The position numbers were made by a program, and so were the translations under genes. This document shows positions 54,242-63,467 of a stretch of DNA of 64,000 bases, piece by piece. Below the pieces are notes generated by a model. It was not told the origin of the DNA and made no database searches. It saw only the letters and a list, made by a program, of their open reading frames with translations. Each line of letters begins with the position of its first letter. Position 1 is the stretch's first letter. The DNA is from Sediminibacillus terrae (lineage in GTDB: Bacteria > Bacillota > Bacilli > Bacillales > Amphibacillaceae), in the NCBI RefSeq assembly GCF_009602435.1, contig NZ_VZDQ01000011.1:124001-188000 (forward strand), given 5' to 3'.

Positions 54242-54778
54242 TTACCATTTGAACTTGTCTATTTCCTCTATGATGTGTTGCGTGATTTGTTCTTTCGAAA
54301 GGGTTCCATCGATCACGATGTCAGAGCTTGGCTTGATCTTGTGTTCCATTGCCAAATATGCCTCTCTTCCGTAAGTTGCATAATGTGACAAGTCTTTTTT
54401 TATTTCCGTAGCGGATCCTTCTTGATAATCTCTTAACATTCGGCGCACTAAAGCGATATCCAAGGGAGTATCGATATAGACGGCGACATCAATAACATCC
54501 TTCATCCGGTCATTTTGATAGGCAAAAGGATAATCCAGAAGGATGTGATCATATTTTTCTTTCAAAAGCAGGACTTCTTCAAGCAACGGCGCAAGATTCC
54601 AAGCATTGTAATCTGCTCCTTCCTTTGCCCACTTTGCAAGGTTTTCAGGTCCCTCGAAGGCATATTCATCGAAATGCAAAATGCTTGCTGCTGACAATTG
54701 ACACGCCAGTTCATTTGCAATCGTTGTTTTGCCGCCTCCGGATACCGCCGAGATGGCAATGACTAAAGATTTTTTCAT
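54242..54778 (-). CDS. P-loop kinase, uridine-kinase-like
   Basis: Small P-loop phosphotransferase of 178 residues. Walker A is SAVSGGGKTT (10-19). HFDEYAFEGP gives the acidic substrate residue and LLDYPFAY the Walker B strand; VRRMLRDY supplies lid arginines. It resembles the uridine/phosphoribulokinase group but the substrate is not clear. ATG 54778 follows GAAGGAGGG; a long upstream reading crosses the neighbour's promoter. Confidence 0.85.
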   Translation of the reverse strand: MKKSLVIAISAVSGGGKTTIANELACQLSAASILHFDEYAFEGPENLAKWAKEGADYNAWNLAPLLEEVLLLKEKYDHILLDYPFAYQNDRMKDVIDVAVYIDTPLDIALVRRMLRDYQEGSATEIKKDLSHYATYGREAYLAMEHKIKPSSDIVIDGTLSKEQITQHIIEEIDKFKW

Positions 54779-54874
54779 GGGAATCCCTCCTTCTGCAATC
54801 ATGACATTCACCCATTTTTCCCTACGGCATAACATACGAAAGAAAGCTCTTAAAATTTTAAAGAGGTGAACTGG

Positions 54875-55480
54875 ATGAACCCGAATGTCGATTACACATC
54901 CCCTTCTGCTCAGTTTACGTTCGATGTGAATAAAAGCAATTTGTTCAAAAAAGACAACCAAAATTTAATAAATATTTTGGGCATTGAACAACTCAATACA
55001 TTGGAAAACGTTTCGTTGCTCGACATTTTCCTAAGCAGGACGAATGTCGTCGAACCGCATTACCATCAAAATGCTGCAGAGCTCGTGTATTGCATTACAG
55101 GCGCAGCGACTGTTTCGATCATGAATCCCTATACAAAGGAAATACTTAATTATCCAATCACACCTGGCCAGGTGGCCAACGTGCCGCAGGGCTGGTGGCA
55201 TTATGAAATGGCGACGGTCGACAATACCCATCTGCTGGCCATTTTTGACGCTCCGACTCCTGAAGTGATTCTTGGTTCTGACTTACTGAAGTTCACCCCA
55301 GCCAATGTCATGGCCCACACGTATTGCCTGGATCAGCGCCAATGGGAGAAAACGATCGCCCCTATCCATCCGTCCACTTACATCGGACCATACAAAGATT
55401 GCCAGCAAAGTACCCAGCCGAATATCGCATATGGCCAACAAGGATACTATCCGTCTTTTCCTTACTATCCCTATTATTAG
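54875..55480 (+). CDS. Cupin-domain protein, possibly spore-associated
   Basis: Single-cupin protein of 201 residues. Metal ligands H62, H64, E69 (HYHQNAAE) and H109 (GWWHYE) are in the standard order. After the barrel comes a tail rich in Gln, Pro and Tyr ending in SFPYYPYY. Tyr-rich tails are common in spore coat proteins, so a coat location is possible (inference). ATG 54875 has AGAGGTG 6 bases upstream. Single gene with terminator. Confidence 0.8.
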   Translation: MNPNVDYTSPSAQFTFDVNKSNLFKKDNQNLINILGIEQLNTLENVSLLDIFLSRTNVVEPHYHQNAAELVYCITGAATVSIMNPYTKEILNYPITPGQVANVPQGWWHYEMATVDNTHLLAIFDAPTPEVILGSDLLKFTPANVMAHTYCLDQRQWEKTIAPIHPSTYIGPYKDCQQSTQPNIAYGQQGYYPSFPYYPYY

Positions 55481-55484
55481 AAAA

Positions 55485-55526
55485 GGGAAAAGATATAGAC
55501 GTGTGGCGGTGCCTATATCTTTTTCC
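55485..55526. terminator. Bidirectional terminator after the cupin gene
   Basis: GGGAAAAGATATAG (55485-55498) pairs with CTATATCTTTTTCC (55513-55526). It serves both the cupin gene and the converging acetyltransferase gene. Confidence 0.9.
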
Positions 55527-55543
55527 GTTTTCTTCTTCCTTGT

Positions 55544-55996
55544 TTAATCCGTTAAACGCTTGGCCATCATCACCATACCCGCTTTATTCTCAAAGCCATT
55601 TTTCTTATAGAAAGTTTCCGCAAGTCCTTCCCTGGAAGTAAGCAGATAAATGCTATCGATGTCGTTATCGGTACAATGGCTCTCCAGTGCTTCTATTAAG
55701 CTGGAACCAATCCCCCGTCCTTGATAGGCTGATTTGATGCACATCTCATTCAGATAAAAATGGTTTGCTTTCACCCATTTCTCCGAATAGCCCAGCAAAA
55801 AGCCGACCAACACGCCGGCTTCTGTAAAAGCACCTAATCCGATAAACTTCGGTTGATAAAAAATATCGGTCAGCCGTTCCTGCGCCTTTTCCTGTTCCCA
55901 ACCGTCGTTCCATGGGGGACGGTTGAATACATCTGTGTACATTTCAGAGCAATTCAGTAGATCGGACTTCAAAAGAAACCGCACCTGGTAATCCAT
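55544..55996 (-). CDS. GNAT-family N-acetyltransferase
   Basis: Acetyltransferase of 150 residues with the acetyl-CoA loop YQGRGIGSSLI (about 91-101) and the ETFYKKNGF segment. Acceptor unknown. It follows the deaminase gene by 36 bases on the same strand, so they may be co-transcribed. ATG 55996 is preceded by a modest AAGGGGAAAG site. Confidence 0.86.
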   Translation of the reverse strand: MDYQVRFLLKSDLLNCSEMYTDVFNRPPWNDGWEQEKAQERLTDIFYQPKFIGLGAFTEAGVLVGFLLGYSEKWVKANHFYLNEMCIKSAYQGRGIGSSLIEALESHCTDNDIDSIYLLTSREGLAETFYKKNGFENKAGMVMMAKRLTD

Positions 55997-56032
55997 CCAG
56001 CTTTCCCCTTTCTCGCAATAGCTCTTCTTCCC

Positions 56033-56536
56033 TCAAGCTTTTCGCAAATTGATAACATGATGCGGATTGTCCGCCCATTTGTCCATTAGCGTTTCCTGCT
56101 GATGCTTTAAATCGTCGAAGGGCTCCGCCTCCATTTTCACGCTGGAAAAACGGCGATTGAAAACCATTGTCTCCTTTATTTTCCGGTAACCGCCAAATCC
56201 ATCCTCATCATTTTTCAGCCAGACCGCCCTCCTGATATGCGAAAACAAAATCGCCCCGGTACACATCGGGCAAGGCTCCAGCGAACTGTAGATGGTCAAT
56301 GCCCTCCCGCTTACTTTAGCATCCAATATTGCCTGCCCGGCATTTCGGATGGCGTCGATTTCCGCGTGGGCTGTCGCATCTTTATCTGTATGGACACGGT
56401 TTCTTCCCTTGGCAATCACCTTGTTCTGTTCATCTACGATAACGGCCCCCACCGGATATGTATTCTCTTCCAAAGCCAATTTTGCTTCTTCCCATGCCAT
56501 GGTTAAAAACATTCGGTCATTTGTGGAAGTATTCAT
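56033..56536 (-). CDS. Cytidine/guanine-deaminase-family enzyme
   Basis: Zinc-dependent deaminase of 167 residues. H57-A-E59 gives one zinc ligand and the proton shuttle; C89 and C92 (PCPMC) complete the site. It is close to guanine deaminase (GuaD) and tRNA adenosine deaminase (TadA) in size. The C-terminal part lacks the basic RNA-binding tail of TadA, so a free-base or nucleoside substrate is more likely. ATG 56536 follows GGAGGAGCGG. Confidence 0.87.
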   Translation of the reverse strand: MNTSTNDRMFLTMAWEEAKLALEENTYPVGAVIVDEQNKVIAKGRNRVHTDKDATAHAEIDAIRNAGQAILDAKVSGRALTIYSSLEPCPMCTGAILFSHIRRAVWLKNDEDGFGGYRKIKETMVFNRRFSSVKMEAEPFDDLKHQQETLMDKWADNPHHVINLRKA

Positions 56537-56562
56537 GTCCCGCTCCTCCCTCCATAAAATAA

Positions 56563-56589
56563 GACGGCAATCGTTTGCTGACTGCCGTC
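56563..56589 (-). terminator. Hairpin between the second GrpB gene and the deaminase gene
   Basis: GACGGCA (56563-56569) pairs with TGCCGTC (56583-56589). On the minus strand it is followed by TTATTTTATG, a weak intrinsic terminator for the second GrpB gene. Confidence 0.65.
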
Positions 56590-56602
56590 CTGGTGTAAGT
56601 TG

Positions 56603-57109
56603 CTACTTCTTTAAATAGTTTTGGTAAGCATCGCTGGCCAAAATATCGGTTAAAAATTCCGCTTTTGCATTGCGGTAATGTTCCATCTCTTTACCGTCGA
56701 ATTGTTTCTTCAATTGATCATATGCTTCGTTATAGGACGGATGAGCTTGAAAGAAGCCCGTCGTTTTCAAAAAATGATCAGCTTCGGATTCTATGACAGT
56801 CAGCTGCACGCCAACCGGCAACACATCCTCCCCTTCAAATCCGCAAAAGAAAGAAGTTCGGAAGCTTCCCTTATTAACGTCGTACATACCTTGCAAGGCT
56901 TTTTTCGCTTCGGGAAAGTCTTGCTGGTCGACGCGCACCTGCAAATCGACATCCCCTTTGGTAAGAGAATCTCTCACAGCTGTACTCCCGATATAGTGAA
57001 TGTCAGCCTGTGGGAGTTGCTCTCGAATAAGCTTCCGGTGCCTTGCATACACCTTATCGGCTATTTCCCTGAAAGTAATTTCCGGCGCAAAATAAACATA
57101 CTCCACCAT
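56603..57109 (-). CDS. GrpB-family nucleotidyltransferase-fold protein (second copy)
   Basis: Protein of 168 residues. GSTAVRDSLTKGDVD (41-55) contains the G-S and D-x-D residues that form the nucleotidyltransferase active site. It is only distantly similar to the GrpB protein at 3350-3877 and keeps the second Asp. Role unknown. ATG 57109 lies 10 bases after GGAGG. Confidence 0.83.
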   Translation of the reverse strand: MVEYVYFAPEITFREIADKVYARHRKLIREQLPQADIHYIGSTAVRDSLTKGDVDLQVRVDQQDFPEAKKALQGMYDVNKGSFRTSFFCGFEGEDVLPVGVQLTVIESEADHFLKTTGFFQAHPSYNEAYDQLKKQFDGKEMEHYRNAKAEFLTDILASDAYQNYLKK

Positions 57110-57302
57110 GCCAATGCTTCCTCCTGTCTATTCGATTTTGTCTCTTGATCATCCACAGGAAATCACACTGGTATCGCTCCGTTTCTCTAGTTATATGTTT
57201 TCATTTTACTCCATTTTTCCCAGATTCCAATACTTTGCGGACACTTTTAGCAGAAAAGTTGTGTCGCCATAAAGAAAGCAACGGATATCCGCAGATTTAT
57301 CC

Positions 57303-58490
57303 TTACTCATATAAATACTCCCTTGTCATCGGCAGTTCATTATTCGGACCCTTGGTCACCAAAAATTGATGAAGGTCCGAAATCCCGCAGGTGAAATTGG
57401 CCGCACAAGCATTCAAATAAAGCCGCCACATACGGATGAACCGTTCGTCGAACTGCTGGCTGATCGTTTCCAGGTTTTCTTCAAAATTGCGTTTCCAATG
57501 TCTGAGCGTAATCGTGTAATGCAGACGCAGGCTTTCCATGTCGATGATTCGCAGGTCATTCTGACTCATCTCGTCGACCAGTTCACGGACCGAGGGAATT
57601 TGTCCGCCCGGAAAGATATATTTGTTCAAGAATGCATTTCCTTCCACTTCGACCAAGCCGGTAATACAATGCAAGAGAGCTACGCCTTTGTCTTTCAACA
57701 GCCGATTGGTATGTTCCATGAATGTCGGAATGTTGGCATGGCCGACGTGTTCCAGCATGCCGACACTGACAATCCGGTCGAACGTTGTCCCTTCATGGAT
57801 TAATTCCCGGTAGTCCATCACTTTGACTTCTACCTGTCCCTGTAAGCCCTCTGTTTCAATGCGGCGCTTCGTTTGTTTGTATTGTTCCTCGCTCAGCGTG
57901 ACGCCAAGCGCCTCTACACCATATTCTTTAGCCGCTTCTATCAGTAAATAGCCCCAGCCGCTCCCGATATCCAGCAGCTTTTGTCCTGGTTGCAGGTTCA
58001 GTTTTTTCAGAATGTGGTGTGTTTTATTTTTCTGCGCCTGATACAAACTGTCATCCGGCGATTCAAAATAAGCACAGGAATAATTCATTGTTTCATCGAG
58101 CCATAGCTTGTAAAAATAATTGCCCAAATCATAATGGTGGGCTACATTGTCTTTCGACTGTTTTCTGCCGGTCGATTTAAATTTATTTAACGCCCTCAAT
58201 GCGAGGGGCTGATCGAGAATACTTCCCTGCTGGTTGAAGATGCTTTCGATGATGTACTCTAAGTCCCCGTCCACCTCGATGCTTTTATCCATATACCCTT
58301 CCGCGAACGCCAGCATCGGATTCTCTGTAAGCTGTTTGGTGCTGAGCGGGCGATGAAAGGCAATATGGAAAACAGGAACTCCTTGATTGTATTGTTTGAC
58401 GGTGCCATCCCAAAATGTAACGGTGAATGGATCTGTCGATAAGTTTTCCAATAGCTTTTTATATAATGATTTTTTCATGGATAATCCCAT
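57303..58490 (-). CDS. cfa: Cyclopropane-fatty-acyl-phospholipid synthase family methyltransferase
   Basis: S-adenosylmethionine-dependent enzyme of 395 residues. HHYDLGNYFYKLWLD and YSCAYF belong to the lipid-binding part, LLDIGSGWGYL is the SAM loop, and MLEHVGH carries active-site residues. The family adds a methylene or methyl group to membrane fatty acid chains. The start is uncertain: ATG 58490 is 12 bases after AAGGAG, and ATG 58478 is the alternative. Divergent from nos. Confidence 0.93.
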   Translation of the reverse strand: MGLSMKKSLYKKLLENLSTDPFTVTFWDGTVKQYNQGVPVFHIAFHRPLSTKQLTENPMLAFAEGYMDKSIEVDGDLEYIIESIFNQQGSILDQPLALRALNKFKSTGRKQSKDNVAHHYDLGNYFYKLWLDETMNYSCAYFESPDDSLYQAQKNKTHHILKKLNLQPGQKLLDIGSGWGYLLIEAAKEYGVEALGVTLSEEQYKQTKRRIETEGLQGQVEVKVMDYRELIHEGTTFDRIVSVGMLEHVGHANIPTFMEHTNRLLKDKGVALLHCITGLVEVEGNAFLNKYIFPGGQIPSVRELVDEMSQNDLRIIDMESLRLHYTITLRHWKRNFEENLETISQQFDERFIRMWRLYLNACAANFTCGISDLHQFLVTKGPNNELPMTREYLYE

Positions 58491-58649
58491 GCTCTCGATT
58501 GTCTCCTTCCTATTACATCATTTTGTTCCCATTATCCTCCTAATCCTTTGTCCCCGCAATTATGACGGTTTCGTGAAGTCGTTGCCTTGCAGCAGGCAGT
58601 CACTTAAAATAAAGGAAGACTGCTAGTTCATACGTCTGGAGGCGTCAGA

Positions 58650-59732
58650 GTGAGAGAGAATATATATACAGAAGCCGCACAGTTTATTTCTGATTGTCAT
58701 CAGGAGCTGGGGAAAACAAAAATAGAAACGGAACGACGACTTCAATCAGTCGAACAGGAGATTGCCCAAACAGGAACCTACAAGCATACGGAAGAAGAAT
58801 TAGTCCATGGGGCGAAGATGGCCTGGAGGAACTCCAACCGTTGTATCGGCAGATTGTTCTGGGACAGGCTCCATGTCATCGATGCTCGTGATCTAGAGAA
58901 GGAAGAGACGATTATGGAAGCACTGTTCGAACATATTCAGTTCGCCACCAATCAGGGAAAGATACGACCTACCATTACCATCTTCAAACAGGAAACCATC
59001 GACGGAAGAAATGTCCGGATCTGGAATCATCAGCTGATCCGTTATGCTGGTTATCAAACGGAAGAAGGAATCATCGGTGATTCATCTTCGATCGCTTTCA
59101 CCAAAGCCTGTCAGAAATTGGGCTGGACAGGAAAAGGGACAGAATTCGATTTGCTGCCATTGGTCGTCCAGGTCGGCAGCCAAGAGCCATACTGGACCGA
59201 CTTACCCACTGATTTGGTAAAGGAAGTGGCCATCAACCATCCGGACTACCCGGAAGTAAACGAGCTAGGAATCACGTGGTATGCTGTCCCTATTATTTCG
59301 GACATGCGGCTGGAAATAGGCGGTATAAACTATGAAGCCGCACCGTTCAACGGCTGGTATATGGGTACTGAAATCGGAGCACGCAACTTGGCGGATGTCC
59401 ATCGTTACAATTGTTTACCCAAAATCGCCAAAGCGATCGGACTGGATACGAGCTCCAACGCTTCTCTCTGGAAGGACAAAGCACTCGTTGAATTGAATGT
59501 AGCTGTTCTCGATTCTTTCAAGCGTGCTGGCGTCAACATCGTCGATCACCATACCGCCGCCCAGCAATTCCACGCATTTGAACAAAAAGAAGCGGCAAAT
59601 GGAAGGGATGTCACCGGGCGTTGGTCCTGGCTGATTCCTCCCGTTTCACCTGCATCGACGCATGTCTTTCACAATAAATACAACGATGAAGTGAAGACTC
59701 CCAATTACTTTTATCAACCAGCGCCTTACTGA
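58650..59732 (+). CDS. nos: Bacterial nitric oxide synthase, oxygenase only
   Basis: Heme enzyme of 360 residues that turns arginine into citrulline and nitric oxide. The proximal heme ligand is C65 (RNSNRCIGRLFW). The WYAVPIISDM and FNGWYMGTEIGARNL segments line the arginine and pterin sites. As in Bacillus there is no reductase domain, so flavodoxins from elsewhere must supply electrons. Known effects in Bacillus are protection from oxidative stress and some antibiotics. The start is GTG 58650 with GGAGG 7 bases upstream. Confidence 0.97.
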   Translation: MRENIYTEAAQFISDCHQELGKTKIETERRLQSVEQEIAQTGTYKHTEEELVHGAKMAWRNSNRCIGRLFWDRLHVIDARDLEKEETIMEALFEHIQFATNQGKIRPTITIFKQETIDGRNVRIWNHQLIRYAGYQTEEGIIGDSSSIAFTKACQKLGWTGKGTEFDLLPLVVQVGSQEPYWTDLPTDLVKEVAINHPDYPEVNELGITWYAVPIISDMRLEIGGINYEAAPFNGWYMGTEIGARNLADVHRYNCLPKIAKAIGLDTSSNASLWKDKALVELNVAVLDSFKRAGVNIVDHHTAAQQFHAFEQKEAANGRDVTGRWSWLIPPVSPASTHVFHNKYNDEVKTPNYFYQPAPY

Positions 59733-59895
59733 AAGATCAAAATCGCATTTCCACACAGCCAAGAACACAAAATAACCTTCACTCGGATTATTTGTTTAAA
59801 CAAAAAAGGATTATATTCATTTTTTATCGAATTACAAATGGAGTCGTATTCAAAGTGTTTAGTCTTTACATAAAAGCAAGAAGGAGGAAACGAAT

Positions 59896-60462
59896 TTGCC
59901 AGGAAAAAATAAAACGTTATCCCGCGAACAACAGGAAGAATTGCTCAGCGTATTGAAAGCACGTTTTGAGAATAACTTGAACCGGCATGAAGATATTGAA
60001 TGGGCCAACGTCCAATCAAAGCTCGAAGCCGATACGGAGAAAATGTGGTCATTGCATGAAATGGAAAGTACTGGCGGCGAACCGGATGTTGTGGGGTATG
60101 ATTTGGAGAAGGACGAATACCTTTTTTATGATTGTTCCAAGGAAAGCCCTAAAGGACGCAGGAGTGTCTGTTACGATCGTGAAGCACTGGAATCCAGGAA
60201 AAAACACAAACCTGAAAATACCGCCATCGATATGGCTGTCTCTATGGGTGTAGAATTGTTGACCGAAGAGGAATATCGAGCGTTGCAGAAACTTGGCGAA
60301 TTCGATTTGAAAACATCCAGCTGGGTCCAAACACCGAAGGATATACGAGCACGAGGCGGTGCCCTTTTTTGCGATCGGCGTTACGGCCATGTCTTCGTGT
60401 ATCACAATGGAGCAGAATCCTACTATGGTGCGAGAGGATTTCGTGGATCGTTGAGGGTTTGA
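59896..60462 (+). CDS. DUF4256-type protein
   Basis: Soluble protein of 188 residues. The N-terminal helix pair (LSREQQEELLSVLKARFENN) and the SSWVQTPKDIRARGGALFCDRRYGHVFVYHNGA block are typical of DUF4256. Members are about this length and their role is unknown. The start is TTG 59896 after AGGAGG. Single gene. Confidence 0.85.
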   Translation: MPGKNKTLSREQQEELLSVLKARFENNLNRHEDIEWANVQSKLEADTEKMWSLHEMESTGGEPDVVGYDLEKDEYLFYDCSKESPKGRRSVCYDREALESRKKHKPENTAIDMAVSMGVELLTEEEYRALQKLGEFDLKTSSWVQTPKDIRARGGALFCDRRYGHVFVYHNGAESYYGARGFRGSLRV

Positions 60463-60502
60463 ACTGTAGAAAGACACATTCAGTTTCTTTTTACAATACA
60501 GA

Positions 60503-61005
60503 ACGAGGCTGGGATAAAAGCATGGCTACCAAGTAAAAACCGACCGCTTTCTTGCGGGATTTTCAGCTCGTGCTGTTCCCATTGGTGTCTCCGTATCGTG
60601 CCTTCGCTACGTTTTCGCGGTCTGATTTCCACATGCTAAAGACAAAATGAATAGAACCGTATTCTTCTATTGGCTTATAGATATCTAACAGTGACGAAGA
60701 CGAAAAAATAGGGGATTCTTTTATTCTTCAGAAGTTGGAAGGTGCAAACCAACAGATAAAAAGAATAAAGAAGCACTCCCGGTTACCATGCGACTCAGCT
60801 TTCTCCCTATAACGGCAATCGGCAACACGGAAATCACGTCAGAAGAAAAACAATCTCCATTCAACGGAGGCAAGTTACGTAGACTCCAGCGGGATGAGCG
60901 CGAGCTGAAGATCCATTTGGCAAAGCGGGATTCTTTGCCAAGTTAGCTGAAGCCGTGCCCGCGGAAAGCGAAGTGCCTTGCCGGAGTGGAACGTTGCACG
61001 ATTCA
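60503..61005. repeat. Dispersed repeat with inverted arms, copy B
   Basis: This region fills the 60463-61150 gap and has no gene. It begins GAGGCTGGGATAAAAGC and has a left arm (TTTTCAGCTCGTGCTG ... TGTCTCCGTATCGTGCCTTCG, about 60559-60608). A core of about 250 bases is shared with copy A, and the right arm (GGAGGCAAGTTACGTAGACTCC ... GCGAGCTGAAGATCC) is the inverse of the left arm. It ends with GCCCGCGGAAAGCGAAGTG as at 173-191. The A and B copies differ at many positions, so the element is old. Confidence 0.8.
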
Positions 61006-61150
61006 TAAGAGAAGGGTAGAACGGTTAACTTTTATTTTAGTCACGATGCTTTGGTCCCAGTTTCGTTCTGTTTAAATTGTTATTTAGCCTACACTCCTCT
61101 ATTTCTGAACCACTATTGTCTATGGGAATTATCTTTCTTCTCTCATAAAG

Positions 61151-61690
61151 TTAAGTTATGGTTTCACAGGAAAGCGACGACTGTTCCAATCGCAGCAAAG
61201 CTTGTTTCATATCCAGTCCTCCTCGAAAACCAGTCAGCTTGCCATTCTTTCCAATGACCCGGTGACAAGGAATAGGGATCATAACTGGATTGGCGCCTAT
61301 GGCTGCAGCGACGGCCCGTACCGCTTTCGGGCGCCTGATCAATTCTGCTACCTGCCCATACGTGTATGTTTCGCCATAAGGGATTCGACCCAACACCTCC
61401 CAAACTGCCTTTTGAAAAGCGGTGCCATGCAAATCGACCGGAAATGTGAAACTTTTTCGCCTCCCACGGAAGTAATCGCTTAGTTCCTGCTTGTACGGCT
61501 CAAGCAACTGGTTGTTTTCTTTCATGATCGCTTGAGGCAATCGTTTATCCGTCCATTCTTTCAGCTCGTTTAATGATGCATCGGGCGAACCGACATAGCA
61601 TATACCCCTTTCGGTTGCGCCGAGATACAATCTCCACTTGCCATCCTCAAATAAAGAAAAAGAGACTGTCTGTGGCTGTCCGGTTTTCAA
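61151..61690 (-). CDS. adaB: O6-methylguanine-DNA methyltransferase
   Basis: Suicide repair protein of 179 residues that moves alkyl groups from O6-methylguanine to C142 (PCHRV). The helix-turn-helix and RAVAAAIGANP segment place the base in the pocket. Its ATG overlaps the adaA stop by four bases (ATGA), so the genes form the adaA-adaB operon known from B. subtilis. Confidence 0.95.
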   Translation of the reverse strand: MKTGQPQTVSFSLFEDGKWRLYLGATERGICYVGSPDASLNELKEWTDKRLPQAIMKENNQLLEPYKQELSDYFRGRRKSFTFPVDLHGTAFQKAVWEVLGRIPYGETYTYGQVAELIRRPKAVRAVAAAIGANPVMIPIPCHRVIGKNGKLTGFRGGLDMKQALLRLEQSSLSCETIT

Positions 61691-62268
61691 GATAGAGCCC
61701 CCTCCCTCTTATATTTAATCCGATAAGCTGCGGGTGTTAAATCGGCGACCTCTTTAAACTTCTTGATGAAGTAAGCAGTGTTTTTCAGTCCTATTTCCGT
61801 CCCGATGGTATCGACCGATTTTTCTGTCGTTGCCAAATATTCCTTCGCCTTATCCATCCTGGCGTCCCGGATATATGCTTGAGGACTTTTCCCTTTTCTT
61901 CGTTTGAAGGTTCGCTGTAGGTGATAAGGACTGACATGGACAGCTTCTGCCAAATCGCGCAACGTTATTTTTCGATGGAGATGACAGTCGATCCAGTTGA
62001 CTACTTCCTCTATCCATTTTTCTTCCGGCAACAAAGGCTGATCTGGTCTGCATCTTTTACAAGGCCGATATTGTTTTGCCGATGCATCCTTGGCAGATGA
62101 AAAAATCCGGACATTTCCCGGCAGGGGTACTCGGGATTTACAGGAAGGGCGACAAAAAATCCCGGTAGTTTGTACCCCATAATAAAACACACCATCATAG
62201 CTGGCATTATTCGTTATAATCGCATTCCACCATGCTTCAGGAATGAAAGTTGAATTTCGGCTGGCCAT
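61687..62268 (-). CDS. adaA: AdaA: methylphosphotriester-DNA methyltransferase and activator
   Basis: Protein of 193 residues. The zinc site cysteines are C39, C43, C70 and C73 (FCRPSC and CKRC); C39 is the expected methyl acceptor. An AraC-type DNA-binding domain follows (about 85-190; ITLRDLAEAVHVSPYHLQRTFKR). After accepting a methyl group from DNA it activates its own operon, the adaptive response. ATG 62268 follows AGAGGTG. Confidence 0.95.
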   Translation of the reverse strand: MASRNSTFIPEAWWNAIITNNASYDGVFYYGVQTTGIFCRPSCKSRVPLPGNVRIFSSAKDASAKQYRPCKRCRPDQPLLPEEKWIEEVVNWIDCHLHRKITLRDLAEAVHVSPYHLQRTFKRRKGKSPQAYIRDARMDKAKEYLATTEKSVDTIGTEIGLKNTAYFIKKFKEVADLTPAAYRIKYKREGALS

Positions 62269-62367
62269 TTCATCACCTCTTGATTCATTATAACGAAAAA
62301 TAACAGGATTGAAACGACATCCGAATGGAAGCGCAAGATAATGATATACAGAAAATGTTTCTTGCAG

Positions 62368-63375
62368 TCACACGTAACTTGATTGTACTGCATCATATTT
62401 TTCCCACTCTGTCATCATCTTCAGCATGAGCCGTTTGATATCTTTCGATTTTGCCGTCCCGCATACTTCTTTGTTTACCAATTCGCTTAACGCGATTAAA
62501 TCTAATAGTTTTGCCTGCTGCAACCATTTTTCGGGCAAGTTCCCTCCGTTTTTCTGATACGCGGTAATGAAAGGTAGAATGGAATTAGAATCTTCTATTC
62601 TTTCATAGCGGAGGAAATTTCCGATATCGAATAACGGAGACCCACTAAAAGCGTACTCCCAATCAAGAACGGCACTAATCGTACAACCGTGTTTTTGAGT
62701 ATCCACCAGTATGTTTAACGGATTGAAGTCACCGTGAACGAGACAGTCCTGTTCCCTGAGACAATCAAGTAAACTGGTATGTTCCCGGGCAAAGGTGAGT
62801 ATTTCCTCGCAAGTATCTTTGCCAAGATGTTTACATCCATATCCCGTTACAAGACTTCCTTCTATAAATTCCATAAAACTGTTCTTGTCCAATTTGACTG
62901 TTTCCTCAATGTTCAAGCTGTCATCAAAAAAGCCTCCATCCGGAAAATGGATGTGATGAATTTTTGCCAGTGTTCCTCCAACTTCAGCTGCCAAAGATGC
63001 AATATCCTGATTTTTCCCGTTTTGCATATACTCAGAAAGCTGTACACCTTCCATCCAGCTTAAGATTATAAAGGGATGCTGCAGTCCCGCGCATGAGGAA
63101 TCACTATAGAGGACTTGGGGTACTTGAATCCGTTCCTCCAGCATCTTCAAAATATTTCTTTCCATTTCAATAGAAGTATTTTGCTTACTGTAGATACGAA
63201 GTACAAATCTTTCCTCCGTATTGGTGGTGATTTTTAAATTCGTATTGCTCAATCCCCCATTTAAGAGCGTCATGCTGGTCAATTCCCTGCCATTGAAAAT
63301 GGGAATCGGCAACTTCCGGATGGTTTCAAGACTTGGCACTAATAGCGGGGTCGACCGCTCCCAACCAGTTTTCAT
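62368..63375 (-). CDS. APH-fold kinase
   Basis: Protein of 335 residues of the aminoglycoside phosphotransferase/choline kinase superfamily. The catalytic loop is HGDFNPLN, the metal Asp is in VLDWEYAF, and the nucleotide-binding strands lie near 35-65 (NGGLSNTN). Such orphan kinases phosphorylate small alcohols, sugars or antibiotics; there is no basis to call resistance here. ATG 63375 is 11 bases after GGAG. Confidence 0.86.
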   Translation of the reverse strand: MKTGWERSTPLLVPSLETIRKLPIPIFNGRELTSMTLLNGGLSNTNLKITTNTEERFVLRIYSKQNTSIEMERNILKMLEERIQVPQVLYSDSSCAGLQHPFIILSWMEGVQLSEYMQNGKNQDIASLAAEVGGTLAKIHHIHFPDGGFFDDSLNIEETVKLDKNSFMEFIEGSLVTGYGCKHLGKDTCEEILTFAREHTSLLDCLREQDCLVHGDFNPLNILVDTQKHGCTISAVLDWEYAFSGSPLFDIGNFLRYERIEDSNSILPFITAYQKNGGNLPEKWLQQAKLLDLIALSELVNKEVCGTAKSKDIKRLMLKMMTEWEKYDAVQSSYV

Positions 63376-63433
63376 CTTTATTTCACACTCCTTCTCCAGC
63401 CATATTTTTGTCTAGTTTACCATATAAAATTTA

Positions 63434-63461
63434 AAAGAGAGCTGATAAAACAGCCCTCTTT
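63434..63461 (-). terminator. Intrinsic terminator of the GyrI-like gene
   Basis: On the minus strand AAAGAGGGCTG pairs with CAGCTCTCTTTT, followed by AAATTTTA. It lies directly after the stop codon at 63468. Confidence 0.8.
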
Positions 63462-63467
63462 GATGTG

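Noticed and set aside
58926-58945. CGAAC-N7-GTTCG in the nos gene
   Set aside because: The spacer is 7, not 4, and it lies inside coding sequence; not a LexA box.
62320-62345. GAAGCGCAAG sequence before adaA, similar to the E. coli Ada box AAAGCGCA
   Set aside because: It is in the opposite orientation to adaA and the match is short, so I do not list it as an operator.
62368-63375. APH-fold gene as an antibiotic resistance gene
   Set aside because: The superfamily is broad and no resistance-specific motif or mobile context is visible.
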